This document shows, piece after piece, positions 51,015 through 60,265 of a stretch of 64,000 bases of DNA. Origin of the DNA: JBDTSW01 sp963797835. Its GTDB lineage: Bacteria; Actinomycetota; Thermoleophilia; Solirubrobacterales; 70-9. The DNA lies in contig CAWCRN010000026.1 in the NCBI GenBank assembly GCA_963797835.1, positions 186,001 through 250,000 of the forward strand, given 5' to 3'. Position numbers and translations under genes: made by a program. Numbering within the stretch: the stretch's first letter is position 1; the number at the start of each line of letters is the position of its first letter. A model generated the notes under the pieces. That model ran no database searches, was not told the DNA's origin, and saw only the letters and a program-made list of their open reading frames with translations.

Positions 51015-51059
51015 CGATTGGCGTCTTAAGCCCGCATAGCGGGCTTAACTCGCCAATCG
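51015..51059. terminator. 21-base-arm palindrome with a 3-base loop
   Basis: Bases 51015-51035 pair with 51039-51059 across an ATA loop, with only one two-base internal mismatch. The core TTAAGCCCGC-ATA-GCGGGCTTAA is perfect. It sits in the 195-base gap between the dinB transcript and the converging esterase operon, so a bidirectional terminator is the best reading. A REP-like palindromic element is the alternative. No T-tract follows. Confidence 0.55.
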
Positions 51060-51129
51060 CTGCCGAAACCCCCGGCCACCCTCCCTCGGTGCCCAGGGCG
51101 GCCGGCGGACGATCGGCCCCGCCGGCGCC

Positions 51130-52189
51130 CTACTCCCCCAGCGCCAGCGCCAACTCGCGGATCGCCGGGGCGTAGCGGTGGGTGAGTCCGCCGTGACCGC
51201 CCTCGAAGAGCTCGAGGGTGTGGTCGATGCCCAGCGTCGTGAGCTCGTCGGAGAAGGCCTGGGCGCCCAGGTCCAGGAAGTACTCGTCGGAGCGCCCGGC
51301 CTCGATCAGGATCCGGCGCATCGAGCGCAGCTCATCGGCATGGTCGGGGGCCATGCGCACCGGGTCGAGCGCGAGCCAGCGCGCCCACACCTCGTCGATG
51401 ATGCGCCCCGTCTCGACCTCGAACGGCAGCAGGGCCTTGCCGGGCGCGTCCGGGTCGGGCGTGTAGCAGGCGGCGTAGCCGTACATCTCGAGTGCGGTCT
51501 CCGAAGCGCTCCAGGTGAACGGGTCGGCCTCGGCGAGCGCGCTGGAAGAAGACGTCGTAGGAGCTCTCGAAGTCGTCGCGCAGGGTCCGCGCCACCTCTC
51601 CGAAGTTCCGCGCGTAGCAGAGCTCGAACAGCGCGTCCCCGGCGTGCGAGGCGAGGGCCCCGAACACGCCCGGGCGCATCATCGGGACGACCATCGCGCC
51701 GTAGCCGCCCGAGGACTTGCCCGCGATCCCGCGCCCGCCGGCCTCAGCGATCGTGGGGTAGGCGGAGTCCACGAACGGCACCACCTCGTCGCACAGATAG
51801 GACTGGTACGGACCGGTGCTGGTGGAGTCGAGGAACTGCGAGCCGCCAAAGGAGGTCCAGGCGTCGACCAGGACCACGATCGCGTCGGGGCAATCGCCGG
51901 CGGCGAACATCGCGTCGAGGCGCTCGACGAACGTGAGCTGGAACGGCTCGCGGTTGGCCCAGCGGTCGACCTGGCCGGTATAGCCCTGGATCACGTAGAC
52001 GGCGGGCAGCGCCCTGGGGTGGTCGGGCTCTATTCCGGGCGGCCGGTAGACCCACAGCGGGCGCCGGGCGGGATCGCCGAGCGGGTTGGAGGCGAGCAGG
52101 TCGGACTCGACCACCAGCCGGTCGAGGCTGCCCGAGAGCGGACGCTCCCAGGGACCCCCGGCGGGCCCGTCCGCCAACCGTAGGGTCAC
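51130..52189 (-). CDS. Alpha/beta-hydrolase esterase, esterase D-like (frameshifted)
   Basis: About 352 residues after removing a surplus base near 51537, which joins FESSYDVFFQ to ALAEADPFTWSASETALEM. The fold is recognised by ALPAVYVIQGYTG (oxyanion strand), the nucleophile elbow GIAGKSSGGYGAM (the Ser of KSSGG), and a late His in FEGGHGGLTHRY. It resembles the esterase D/S-formylglutathione hydrolase and antigen 85-like group of acyl esterases. No signal peptide is evident. GTG at 52189 overlaps the mmsA stop, so it is the third gene of an operon with two aldehyde dehydrogenases. Substrate unknown. Confidence 0.83.
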
Positions 52190-53664
52190 GTCCAGCGCGA
52201 GGTGACGACCTTCTTGCGCGTGTAGAACTCGACCGCGTCGGCGCCGTTCGCGTGCAGGTCGCCGTCGATGGAGTCCTTCCAGCCGGAGAACGGGAACCAG
52301 GCGACCGGGGCGGCCACGCCGACGTTCACCCCCAGCATGCCGGCCTCCACGCTCGCCCTGTACGTGCGCGCCGCGCCGCCGGACGTGGTGAAGATCGAGC
52401 CGGCGTTGCCGTAGCGCGACCCGTTGACGAACTCGAGCGCTTCGTCGAGGTCGCCGGCGCGGACGATGGTGAGCATCGGGCCGAACAGCTCCTCGCGCGC
52501 GATCTCCGACTCGTGGTCGGAGGTCTCGACGATCGTGGGGGCGAGCATCGTCCCCGCCGGGCCCGCGTCGGCGTCGCGCCCGTCCAGGACGAGCTCGTCG
52601 CCGCCGGCGACCGCACGCTCGACCGCGTCCGCGACGCGCTCGCGCGCCTCGGGGCCGACGAGCGGGCAGACGTCGGTGGACGCGTCCGCGCCCGGGCCGA
52701 CGTTGAGCGCCGCTGCGGCATCGGCGAGGGCGGCGCGCACCTCGTCCTGGCGCTCGCGGTCGCCCACCAGCACGGCGACCGAGCCGGCCAGGCAGCGCTG
52801 TCCGGCGGCGCCGAAGGCGGTGCTCATGATCGCGGGGACGGTGACGTCCAGGTCCGCGTCGGGCATGACCACCAGCGAGTTCTTCGCGCCGCCCAGCGCC
52901 TGGTAGCGCTTGCCGGTGGCGGCCGAGCGCTCGGCGATGTACCGGGCCGTCGAGGCCTGGCCGACGAACGAGATCGCGTTGATCCCCTCGTGGTCGAGCA
53001 GGCCGTTGACGGCGTCGTGAGCCCCGTGGAGCAGGTTGCACACGCCGGCGGGGATCTCGTCGATCTCGTCGATCAGCTCGAAGATGCGCTCGGACGGGCG
53101 CGGGTCGCGCTCGGAGGGCTTCAGGATGAACGTGTTGCCGCACGCGATCGCGTAGGGAAGGAACCAGAGGGGGATCATCGCCGGGAAGTTGAACGGCGTG
53201 ATCGCCGCGACCACTCCCACGGGCTGGCGGACCATCTCCACGTCCACGCCGCCGGCCACACCCTCCAGGTTCTCGCCCTTCAGCAGGTGCGGGATGGCGG
53301 TCGCGGCCTCGGTCGACTCGATGCCGCGCAGCACCTCGCCGCGCGCGTCGTCGATGGCCTTGCCCATGTCGGCGGTGACCAGCTCCGCGATCTCGTCCTG
53401 GTGCTCCCACAGCGCGGCGCGGAGGGCCATCACCGCGCGGGCGCGCTTCTGCGGCGGGACCGCCGCCCAGGCGGGCTGCGCCTCGCGCGCGGCTGCCACG
53501 ACGGCATCCACCTCCGCCGCTGCCGAGAGCGGGACCCGGGCGGCCACCTCCCCGGTGGCGGGGTCGATGTCGTCGATCGAATCGAGCCCGTCCGTCGGGC
53601 GCCACCGGCCCCCGGCGTAGTTGGCGAGGATGCGGGTCGCTGCGGGTGCGGCTGTGGGCTTCAT
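52186..53664 (-). CDS. mmsA: Methylmalonate-semialdehyde dehydrogenase (CoA-acylating)
   Basis: A 492-residue aldehyde dehydrogenase that oxidises malonate or methylmalonate semialdehyde to acetyl- or propionyl-CoA with NAD+ in valine, beta-alanine or inositol catabolism. MmsA hallmarks are AAITPFNFPAMIPLWFLPYA, LGGAKNSLVVMPDADLD, the nucleophilic Cys in FGAAGQRCLAGS, and a C terminus FYTRKKVVTSRW. The CoA-acylating class lacks the Glu general base seen in ordinary ALDHs; here the segment LGGAKN has none. ATG at 53664 overlaps the stop of the upstream ALDH gene, and the stop overlaps the esterase start, giving a translationally coupled three-gene operon. Confidence 0.94.
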   Translation of the reverse strand: MKPTAAPAATRILANYAGGRWRPTDGLDSIDDIDPATGEVAARVPLSAAAEVDAVVAAAREAQPAWAAVPPQKRARAVMALRAALWEHQDEIAELVTADMGKAIDDARGEVLRGIESTEAATAIPHLLKGENLEGVAGGVDVEMVRQPVGVVAAITPFNFPAMIPLWFLPYAIACGNTFILKPSERDPRPSERIFELIDEIDEIPAGVCNLLHGAHDAVNGLLDHEGINAISFVGQASTARYIAERSAATGKRYQALGGAKNSLVVMPDADLDVTVPAIMSTAFGAAGQRCLAGSVAVLVGDRERQDEVRAALADAAAALNVGPGADASTDVCPLVGPEARERVADAVERAVAGGDELVLDGRDADAGPAGTMLAPTIVETSDHESEIAREELFGPMLTIVRAGDLDEALEFVNGSRYGNAGSIFTTSGGAARTYRASVEAGMLGVNVGVAAPVAWFPFSGWKDSIDGDLHANGADAVEFYTRKKVVTSRWT

Positions 53665-55170
53665 GCTCCTACTCCGTCGTGGGGTGTCTGGATCTTCGAG
53701 TACTCCGAGTACGGGTACCACCATTCCTTCGGCGCGATCTCCGTCTCGATGTGGACGTGCTTGGTCTCCAGGAAGGCTTCGAGCCCCTCGCGGCCCAGCT
53801 CCCGGCCCAGTCCGGACTGCTTGTAGCCGCCGAAGGGCCCGGCGTCGTTGTCGGTCAACGGGTCGTTGAACCAGACGGTCCCGGCCTTGAGCTCGCGCAT
53901 GCACCGGAGCACGTTCTGCAGGTCGCCCGTGTAGACGTTGGCCCCGAGGCCGAACCTGGTCGAGTTCGCGAGCTCGATCGCCTCGTCGAGCGAGCTCACC
54001 CGGACGATCGGAGCGACGGGCCCGAAGGTCTCCTCGCGCAGCAGGTCGGTGTCGGCGGGCGCGCCGGTCACCACCGCAGGCTCGAAGAAGTGCCCGCGCT
54101 CGTGGCCGCCGCTGCCGCCGCCCACGACCACCTCGGCCCCGGCCGCGACGGCGCGCTCGAGCTGGTCGGCGACCTTCTGGCGCTGGGAGGCCGAGACCAT
54201 CGGCCCGACGTCGGTGTCGGGCGCGGTAGGGTCGCCCACCCGCAGGCCGCCCGCCAGCTCGGCGAATCTCGCGAGGTAGTCGTCGTAGACGTCCTCCATG
54301 ACGTAGAAGCGCTCGGCCGAGGTGCAGACCTGGCCGGCGTTCAGGAACGCCGCCCAGACGCCCCCGCGCGCAGCCACGTCGAGCTTCTCGGCGACGTCGG
54401 AGCAGACGATGAACGGGTCCTTGCCGCCCATCTCGAGGTTGATGCGCGCCACCCGGTCGGCGGCGGCAGCGGCGATTCGCTTCCCCGTCTCCACCGACCC
54501 TGTGAACGCAATGCAGGCGATCCGCTCGTCCGCCGACGATCGCCGCGCCCACGTCGCCGGCTCCCGCCAGCAGGTTGACGACACCGTCCGGGAGGTGGTC
54601 GAAGCACGGGCCCAGGGCCAGCGTGGAGAGCGGGGTCAGCTCCGACGGCTTGCAGACGGTCGCGTTCCCCGCCGCCAGCGCGGGAGCCAGCTTCCACGCC
54701 AGAAGCAGCAGCGGGTAGTTCCAGGGGACGATGCAGCCCACCGGCCCGACCGGGTCCTTGACCACCAGGGCGAGCTGGGTGGACTCGATGGACGGGATCA
54801 CCCGCCCAGCGGAATCGCGGCCGATCTCCGCGTAGTAGTCGAACGCTGCGGCGGTCCAGCTGACCTCGTCGCGGTTCTCGATCAGCGGCTTGCCCCCCTC
54901 GGCGGTCATCACCCCGGCGAGCTCGTCGGTCGCGGCACGCAGCCTGGTGGCGACCTCGTGCAGCATCTCGGCGCGCTCCACCGCCGGCGTTCGCTCCCAG
55001 CCGCGCTGCGCCTCGGCTGCCGCGGCGACCGCGGCGCCGACCTGCTCGGGCGAGGCGGAGCCCAAGGTGGCGACGGTCTCCTCGGTCGCCGGGTTCTCGA
55101 CCGCGAGCGGTTCACCGTCCCCGGGGACCCGCTCGCCGCCGATCTGCAGTCGCGTCTCCAACTCCTCCAT
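53661..55170 (-). CDS. NAD-dependent aldehyde dehydrogenase, betaine/aminobutyraldehyde type (frameshifted)
   Basis: A 502-residue ALDH after removing a surplus base near 54533, which joins DVGAAIV to ADERIACIAFTGSV. Seen: VGCIVPWNYPLLLLAWKLAPAL, the general base Glu in NLEMGGKDPF, the nucleophilic Cys in NAGQVCTSAERF, and EETFGPVAPIVRV. The ending EWWYPYSEY is like that of betaine- or gamma-aminobutyraldehyde dehydrogenases. As the first gene before mmsA it may supply or handle a related aldehyde. ATG at 55170. Another possibility is a polyamine catabolic step, as a polyamine transporter lies 4 kb away. Confidence 0.87.
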
Positions 55171-55211
55171 GCGCCGATGCTACCGAGGGCAAAAATGCGA
55201 GACTTCGCGCG

Positions 55212-55616
55212 ATGGCAGAGGAATGGCGAGTCGAGGTTGAACTGGGCGAGGAGGGCCACGGCCTCTCGCTCGGCGAGCGGCTGCGCTCGCTGGACCTCGA
55301 CGACGAGGCTCGGGAGCGCCTCGGTGGCGACGTCATCGTCACCCGCGACGGGTCCCGGATCTTCCTCTACACCTCGTCGCAGGAGGCAGCGAACGAGGCA
55401 GTCGGCGTGGTCGAGCGGCTGCTGGAGTCGGAGGGGATCGAGGGCGAGGTTTCGGTCACGCACTGGGATCCCGGTGACCACGCCTGGGAGGACATCTCAC
55501 GCGCGGCCGCCGCGCACATCGACGAGGGCCATCCGGAGGAGCGTGCTCCAGGGGTGCCGTTCCTGGTCTTCCTCGAGTCGCACAAGCCCCAGATCCTGCG
55601 GGACCTCGGGATCTAG
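55212..55616 (+). CDS. Conserved hypothetical protein (134 aa)
   Basis: A 134-residue acidic protein without recognised family. It begins AEEWRVEVELGEEG, includes SLDLDDEARERLGGDVIVTRDGSRIF, a predicted alpha/beta fold, and ends FLVFLESHKPQILRDLGI. No signal peptide, membrane helix or Cys. It is divergent from the aldehyde dehydrogenase operon with 41 bases between the ATGs, and its stop lies seven bases from the converging STAS gene. A small cytoplasmic protein of regular composition; confident as a gene, unknown in function. Confidence 0.7.
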   Translation: MAEEWRVEVELGEEGHGLSLGERLRSLDLDDEARERLGGDVIVTRDGSRIFLYTSSQEAANEAVGVVERLLESEGIEGEVSVTHWDPGDHAWEDISRAAAAHIDEGHPEERAPGVPFLVFLESHKPQILRDLGI

Positions 55617-55623
55617 CGCCCGC

Positions 55624-55998
55624 CTATGCGGGGTCCGGCGAGACGCCGCCGCGCAGGGCCGCCAGGGCGTCGTCCCGGGAATCCGTCAAGCCCATCGCCT
55701 GGTCGAGCCCGGTCAGCTCGAGGAGCTTCCGGACCTGGCTTTCCGGGCAGCAGACGGCGAACCCCCGTCCGCCGTTGACCGCGACGCGTTCGCGCGCTGA
55801 GACGAATGCGGCGAGCCCGCTCGAGTCGATGAACTCGCAGGCCGAAAGGTCGAGGAGCAGCGACTCGGCGCGGTCGTCCACGACCGGGTCGAGCTTCAGC
55901 CGCAGCGCCGGCACGGTGGCCTGGTCGAGCTCACCGACGACGCGCAGAGCAACTACGCCGTCGCCGAGCTCGTCGATCTCGGCTAGGAAGGGAGGCAT
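55624..55998 (-). CDS. STAS domain anti-sigma factor antagonist
   Basis: A 124-residue single STAS domain of the SpoIIAA/RsbV type. The phosphorylatable Ser lies in CEFIDSSGLAAFVSA, the usual DSSGL motif, and ALRVVGELDQATVPALR is the first strand-helix. When unphosphorylated such proteins bind the anti-sigma kinase and free the sigma factor; a SpoIIE-type phosphatase reactivates them. The phosphatase gene starts 90 bases away on the other strand (56088), a natural partner. No RsbW-like kinase is in the window. ATG at 55998. Confidence 0.9.
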   Translation of the reverse strand: MPPFLAEIDELGDGVVALRVVGELDQATVPALRLKLDPVVDDRAESLLLDLSACEFIDSSGLAAFVSARERVAVNGGRGFAVCCPESQVRKLLELTGLDQAMGLTDSRDDALAALRGGVSPDPA

Positions 55999-56087
55999 GG
56001 GTGGACTGCGATGTTAGAGCCTGCCGTTTCGTCCACGGCGCCTTGCCAAGCGAGCGGCGGGCGTCTAGCCTCGGGGCGGGACACCCG

Positions 56088-58520
56088 ATGAGAGAGAAGC
56101 TCGGCCACCTATTCGCCCGGATCGCGGCCAGGGCGTCGGCGATCCAGCGAAACGACGCGCTGGGGGCCGTCGCCGGCTTCGCGATGCTGGCTCTCCTCCT
56201 CGCCGGCGACATCGTCCTCGGTGAGGACGTCAACCTGATCGGGACCCTGATCGTCGTACCGTTCGTCACGGCGCTCTGGGCGGGGACGGTGGTCACGGCC
56301 CTGGTCGCCCTGGCGGCCCTGGCAGCCGCCGCGGCGAGCGGACTGTGGAACATGAACTTCGGGGCGGCCGACTACGACGCCCGTCTCATAGTCCTCGTCC
56401 TGGGCGGCCTGCTGGCCGTCGCGAGCGCCTGGGCGCGCGAGCGAGCCCGCGTCGGGGCCCGGCGCCTCGAGTTGCTCGACGACGTCGGCGCGATCGCCGA
56501 CGGCTCGCTGCCGCTGGCGCAGACGCTCGAGCGGGTGATGCAGGTGATCGTCCCGGCGTTCGCAGACTTCTGCATGGTCGACGCGATCCACAGCCACCGG
56601 GTCATGCGGTCCGCCGTGTGCGTGCAGGGCAGGCCCGACGGCGAGGATCGCCGGATGGAGAAGCACCTCGCGGGACGCGAGCCAAGCCTCCCGGCTTGGA
56701 TGGTGCGCCCGCAGGCGCCGTTCCCGCGCCAGCCTCGTTTCATCCCCCGCTTCAACGACGTGGACATCCAGCGGCTCGCACACGGGCCGGACGATCTCGA
56801 GTGGCTGCGGGGCCTGGGACTGCGCTCGTCCATCACCGTCGCGATGCTTGCCCGCGACCGCATGCTGGGCGCCCTGACCCTCAGCACCGCCTGGTCGGGC
56901 CGCCGCTACTCGCTCCACGACGTGCGATTTGCCCAGGCGCTCGCGAGCCGCGTCGCGCTGGCGCTGGACAACGCGGGACTCTTCTCGGACCTCGAGAGCG
57001 TGGAGCGACGGATGGACAACGTGATGTCGATCCTCGACGAGGCCGTCGTCATCCACGACTCGGACGGAGAGCTCGTATTCGCCAACCCGGCGGCCGCTCG
57101 AATGATGGGGTTCGACTCCGCGCAGGAGGGAGGCCCTGGCCCCACCTCGACGCCAACAGCCGCGATTCGCGACAGGTTCGTGATTCGCTCCGAGGACGGG
57201 ACGACCCTGCCGCCCGAGCTCCTGGTCGGCCGCCGCGCCCTCGCCGGAGAGTCGACGGAGCCGCTCGTGCTGCGTGTCTCCCCCCGCGAGGGAGGCCGGG
57301 AGCGTTGGCTGATCACGAGGGCGAAGCCGATCCTGGGCCCGGAGGGCAAGGCCCTTTACTCGGTGACGGCGATCGAGGACGTGACGGCGGTGAAGCGAGC
57401 CGAGTACGCGCAGCGGCTGCTCGCCCGGGCAGGGGAGCTGCTGGCGACGTCGAGCGACCCGGACGCGATGCTGAGCGGGCTGGCCGACCTGATGACGCCG
57501 GAGTTCTCCGACTCCTGCATCCACGTCGAGCCGGGGGTCACGCCGCCTCCACCGGGCGACGACTCACGATCCGTGATCGTGGCGCCCATGAACGTGGGCG
57601 ACCAGTCGTTCGGGGCGCTCGTGTTCGCCAACGGCCCCGAGGGACGCGAGTTCGACGCCGATGACGAGGCGCTGGCCTTCGAGCTGGCCCGCCGCGCCGC
57701 GGCGACGCTGGAGGTCGGCCGGCAGGCGGCCGAGCGGGCCGAGATCGCCCGGGTACTCCAGGAGGGCCTGAAGCCGCCGGCCCTACCTCACATGCCCGGC
57801 TGGGAGACCGCGGCGATCTACCTGCCGGCAGGCGAGCTGAACGCGGTTGGCGGCGACTTCTACGACGCCTTCGAGGTCGCCGACGGCTGGATGGTGACCG
57901 TGGGCGACGTCGTCGGGCGCGGGGCTGCCGCGGCCTCGCTGACGGCACTCGCACGACACACGATCCGCACCGCCGGCCTGTTGACGGGGGATCCGCGGCG
58001 GGCCCTGGAGCTGCTCGACGCCGAGCTTCGCGACCGCGGAGAGACGGCCCTGTGCACCGCCGCGATCATGGTCCTCCCGCGCGAGCCCGAGGATCCCGCC
58101 GGGGTCACCTTCGTCTCGGCCGGGCATCCCCTGCCGCTTCTCCTGCGCGATGGTGAGGTCGAGGAGGTTGGGACCCCGGGCCCCTTGCTCGGCGCCTTCG
58201 AGGGGGCGTCGTGGCAGCCGGAGAAGCTGATGCTCGAAGCAGGCGACCAGCTGGTCCTCTTCACGGATGGCGTGACCGAGGCGCGCGGGCGAGAGGATCG
58301 GTTCGGCGAGGGACGACTGCGGGCCGAGCTTGCCGGGGCCGAGGGGCCGCTTGCCGCTGTCCGCAGGATCACGCGAGCCCTGGATGGATTTCTGGGCGGC
58401 GAGGCCGATGACGACGTCGCCGTGGTCGCGGTCCGCCGGCAGGTGCTGCCGCGGTTGGAGCCCGGCGCCGCGCTCCGCGGGCCCGCCGCGGCCTCGCGCA
58501 CGGCCCCGTCGTCTGCCTGA
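56088..58520 (+). CDS. Membrane-bound SpoIIE/RsbU-type PP2C phosphatase with GAF and PAS domains
   Basis: An 810-residue sensor phosphatase. About four transmembrane helices occupy residues 25-110 (DALGAVAGFAMLALLLAGDI onward). A GAF-like domain follows (about 130-290), then a PAS domain with FANPAAARMMGFDS (about 300-420), a second GAF-like segment (about 430-540), and the PP2C-type catalytic domain (about 560-795). The metal-binding Asp residues lie in GGDFYDAFEV, GDVVGRGAAAASLTALAR and LFTDGVTEARG. It should dephosphorylate an STAS antagonist in response to a signal, and two STAS genes flank it on the opposite strand. ATG at 56088 is the start, since a longer GTG start at 56001 adds no domain. 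Confidence 0.9.
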   Translation: MREKLGHLFARIAARASAIQRNDALGAVAGFAMLALLLAGDIVLGEDVNLIGTLIVVPFVTALWAGTVVTALVALAALAAAAASGLWNMNFGAADYDARLIVLVLGGLLAVASAWARERARVGARRLELLDDVGAIADGSLPLAQTLERVMQVIVPAFADFCMVDAIHSHRVMRSAVCVQGRPDGEDRRMEKHLAGREPSLPAWMVRPQAPFPRQPRFIPRFNDVDIQRLAHGPDDLEWLRGLGLRSSITVAMLARDRMLGALTLSTAWSGRRYSLHDVRFAQALASRVALALDNAGLFSDLESVERRMDNVMSILDEAVVIHDSDGELVFANPAAARMMGFDSAQEGGPGPTSTPTAAIRDRFVIRSEDGTTLPPELLVGRRALAGESTEPLVLRVSPREGGRERWLITRAKPILGPEGKALYSVTAIEDVTAVKRAEYAQRLLARAGELLATSSDPDAMLSGLADLMTPEFSDSCIHVEPGVTPPPPGDDSRSVIVAPMNVGDQSFGALVFANGPEGREFDADDEALAFELARRAAATLEVGRQAAERAEIARVLQEGLKPPALPHMPGWETAAIYLPAGELNAVGGDFYDAFEVADGWMVTVGDVVGRGAAAASLTALARHTIRTAGLLTGDPRRALELLDAELRDRGETALCTAAIMVLPREPEDPAGVTFVSAGHPLPLLLRDGEVEEVGTPGPLLGAFEGASWQPEKLMLEAGDQLVLFTDGVTEARGREDRFGEGRLRAELAGAEGPLAAVRRITRALDGFLGGEADDDVAVVAVRRQVLPRLEPGAALRGPAAASRTAPSSA

Positions 58521-58548
58521 GGACCGGCTTCCGTAGTGTTGAAGGCGC

Positions 58549-58959
58549 TTGCCGCCTCGCTCGCATGCCGTCATACGACAGGCCTACGCGGCGTTCGCCA
58601 CGCGCGACGTCGCGACGCTGTGCGATCTCTCCCATGACGACGTGGAGGTGCGCACGATGACGGCCCTCCTCGCCGGCCGCAAGGAGCCGTACCGGGGCCA
58701 CGAGGGAATCGCGCAATACGTCGACGACGTCGGCCGTGTCTGGGACGAGCTCGAGCTCGACCCGGTCGAGTTCCACGAGCTGGAGTCGGGAGGGCTGCTC
58801 GTGTTCGGCAGGGTGCGCGCGCGCCGCGGGTCGATGCGGGTGGACTCCGCCAACGCATGGCTCTGGCACCTCCGGGACGGGAAGGTGGCGCTGGTCGAGG
58901 TCTTCGGCGATCCCGGCGACGCCGCCGCCCTCGTCCGCGCGCGAAAGGAATCCGGCTAG
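58549..58959 (+). CDS. SnoaL-like/NTF2-fold protein
   Basis: A 136-residue NTF2-like protein with the family pattern IRQAYAAFATRDVATLCDLSHDDVEVR, the glycine loop YRGHEGIAQYVDDVGRVW and the strand AWLWHLRDGKVALVEVFGD. Such proteins are small cyclases, isomerases or ligand-binding proteins, and this one has no substrate clue. The start is uncertain: TTG at 58549 is in frame and close to the phosphatase stop, while an ATG at 58565 is out of frame, so a small error may hide the true start. It converges with the second STAS gene. Confidence 0.8.
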   Translation: MPPRSHAVIRQAYAAFATRDVATLCDLSHDDVEVRTMTALLAGRKEPYRGHEGIAQYVDDVGRVWDELELDPVEFHELESGGLLVFGRVRARRGSMRVDSANAWLWHLRDGKVALVEVFGDPGDAAALVRARKESG

Positions 58960-59381
58960 CCGGCGCCCGTTGCCTGGGTAAGCTCGGCGGGGTCTGCGAT
59001 GTGCAGGTAGGCGCCCGCGCCGATCGTCTCGAACAGCGCCTCGACGGGGCCGGAGCCACGGATCACGAGGCGAAGCGGCTCGGTGCCCGCCTGCTCGCGC
59101 CGCTCGTGCACGCCGAGGATCACGGCCAGCCCCGAGGAGTCGAGGAACTCCAGCCCGCGAAGGTCCAGCACCAGCGGTTCCGAGTCGGAGTCGACCGCCT
59201 CGTCCAGGCTCGAGCGAAGGCGCGGCGCGGTGAAGACGTCCAGCTCGCCGCCGAGAGCGAGCCAGACGACGCCGTCGCGACGGCTTGCGCGGGTCGAAAA
59301 GGTCTCCGCGGCAGCCAGGTCAGACCTCTGAAGCGGCTCGCCGAAACCCTCAGAGTCGGTCACCCGCCGACCATACCCCAA
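58956..59381 (-). CDS. STAS domain anti-sigma factor antagonist (second)
   Basis: A 141-residue STAS protein. After a variable N terminus of about 35 residues it reads VVWLALGGELDVFTAPRLRSSLDEAV, and the phosphorylation motif is LEFLDSSGLAVILG. It converges with the SnoaL-like gene (4-base stop overlap) and lies 436 bases downstream of the phosphatase stop on the other strand. With the first STAS gene it makes two possible substrates for one phosphatase. The start may be ATG at 59381 or GTG at 59363; the latter removes an Arg-rich extension. Confidence 0.88.
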   Translation of the reverse strand: MGYGRRVTDSEGFGEPLQRSDLAAAETFSTRASRRDGVVWLALGGELDVFTAPRLRSSLDEAVDSDSEPLVLDLRGLEFLDSSGLAVILGVHERREQAGTEPLRLVIRGSGPVEALFETIGAGAYLHIADPAELTQATGAG

Positions 59382-59439
59382 GCGGGGCGCCCCGAAACGA
59401 TTTCCGCCGCGACGCGGGCGGCCGAGGCGAGGCTAGGGG

Positions 59440-60265
59440 CTAGGGGGCCACCGCCGCCATGCGCTCGGCCCGGCGCTGCTGCCAGATCACCAGGGCGATC
59501 GCAAGGACCGTGACCGCGAAGAGGATGCGTCGCCAGCACGTTCACCTGGACCGGGATCCCGCGCAGTGCGACGCCGAAGACGTAGAGCGGGAAGGTCACC
59601 GTGGTCCCCGAGTTGAAGTTCGAGATCACGAAGTCGTCGATCGAGAGCGCGAAGGCGAGGAAGCCCGCCGGCCACGACGCCCGGGCGCGATCAGCGGCAG
59701 GGTCACGAGCCGGAAGGTCGTCGCACGCGGCCGGCGCCGAGGTCGCGGCCGCCTCTTCGAGTCGAGCGGTCGAACCCGATCAGCCGCGAGCGCACCACGA
59801 CGACGACGAAGCTGATCGAGAACATCACGTGGGCGATGAGCAGGGTGTTGAAGCCCAGGCGGGACGCGTAGACGAGGAACATCGAGAGCAGCGCGGCGCC
59901 GATCACGACCTCGGGCGTGGCCATCGGGAAGTCACGATCAGCAGGTTCGCCGCCCTGCGGCCGCGGAACTCGTGGCGGACCAGCGCGAGCGCCATCAGCG
60001 GTCCCGATCGCGGTGGCGACAGCGTCGCCAGGGCGGCCAGCTCGAGGACGGTGATCAGCGCGTCGTTCAGCGCCGTCGATCGTCGAACGCGTGCTTCCAG
60101 TACTCGAGCGTGAAGCCGTCTCCAGGCCGAAGGTGAAGCTTCCCCTCCGGTGTGTCGCCGAAGGAGAAGACGGCGATCACGGCGATCGGGATCAGCATGT
60201 AGGCGACGGCGAGTCCGGCGAAGATCACCAGCGCGTTGCGCTTGAGCCACGCCCAGGCTCGCCAT
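59440..60265 (-). pseudogene. potC: Polyamine ABC transporter permease PotC-like (multiply frameshifted)
   Basis: The second permease of a spermidine/putrescine-type importer, readable only by changing frames. Recognisable parts: WAWLKRNALVIFAGLAVAY and MLIPIAVIAVFSFGDTP (first helix), FTLEYWKHAF, LGFNTLLIAHVMFSISFVVV (helix and loop), the SIDDFVISNFNSGTTVTFPLYVF segment typical of PotC/YdcV-like permeases, and a basic end RRAERMAAVAP with stop at 59440-59442. At least six shifts lie in 830 bases. Either the consensus is poor or the gene is dead. The order potA-potD-potB-potC on one strand is intact. Confidence 0.7.
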
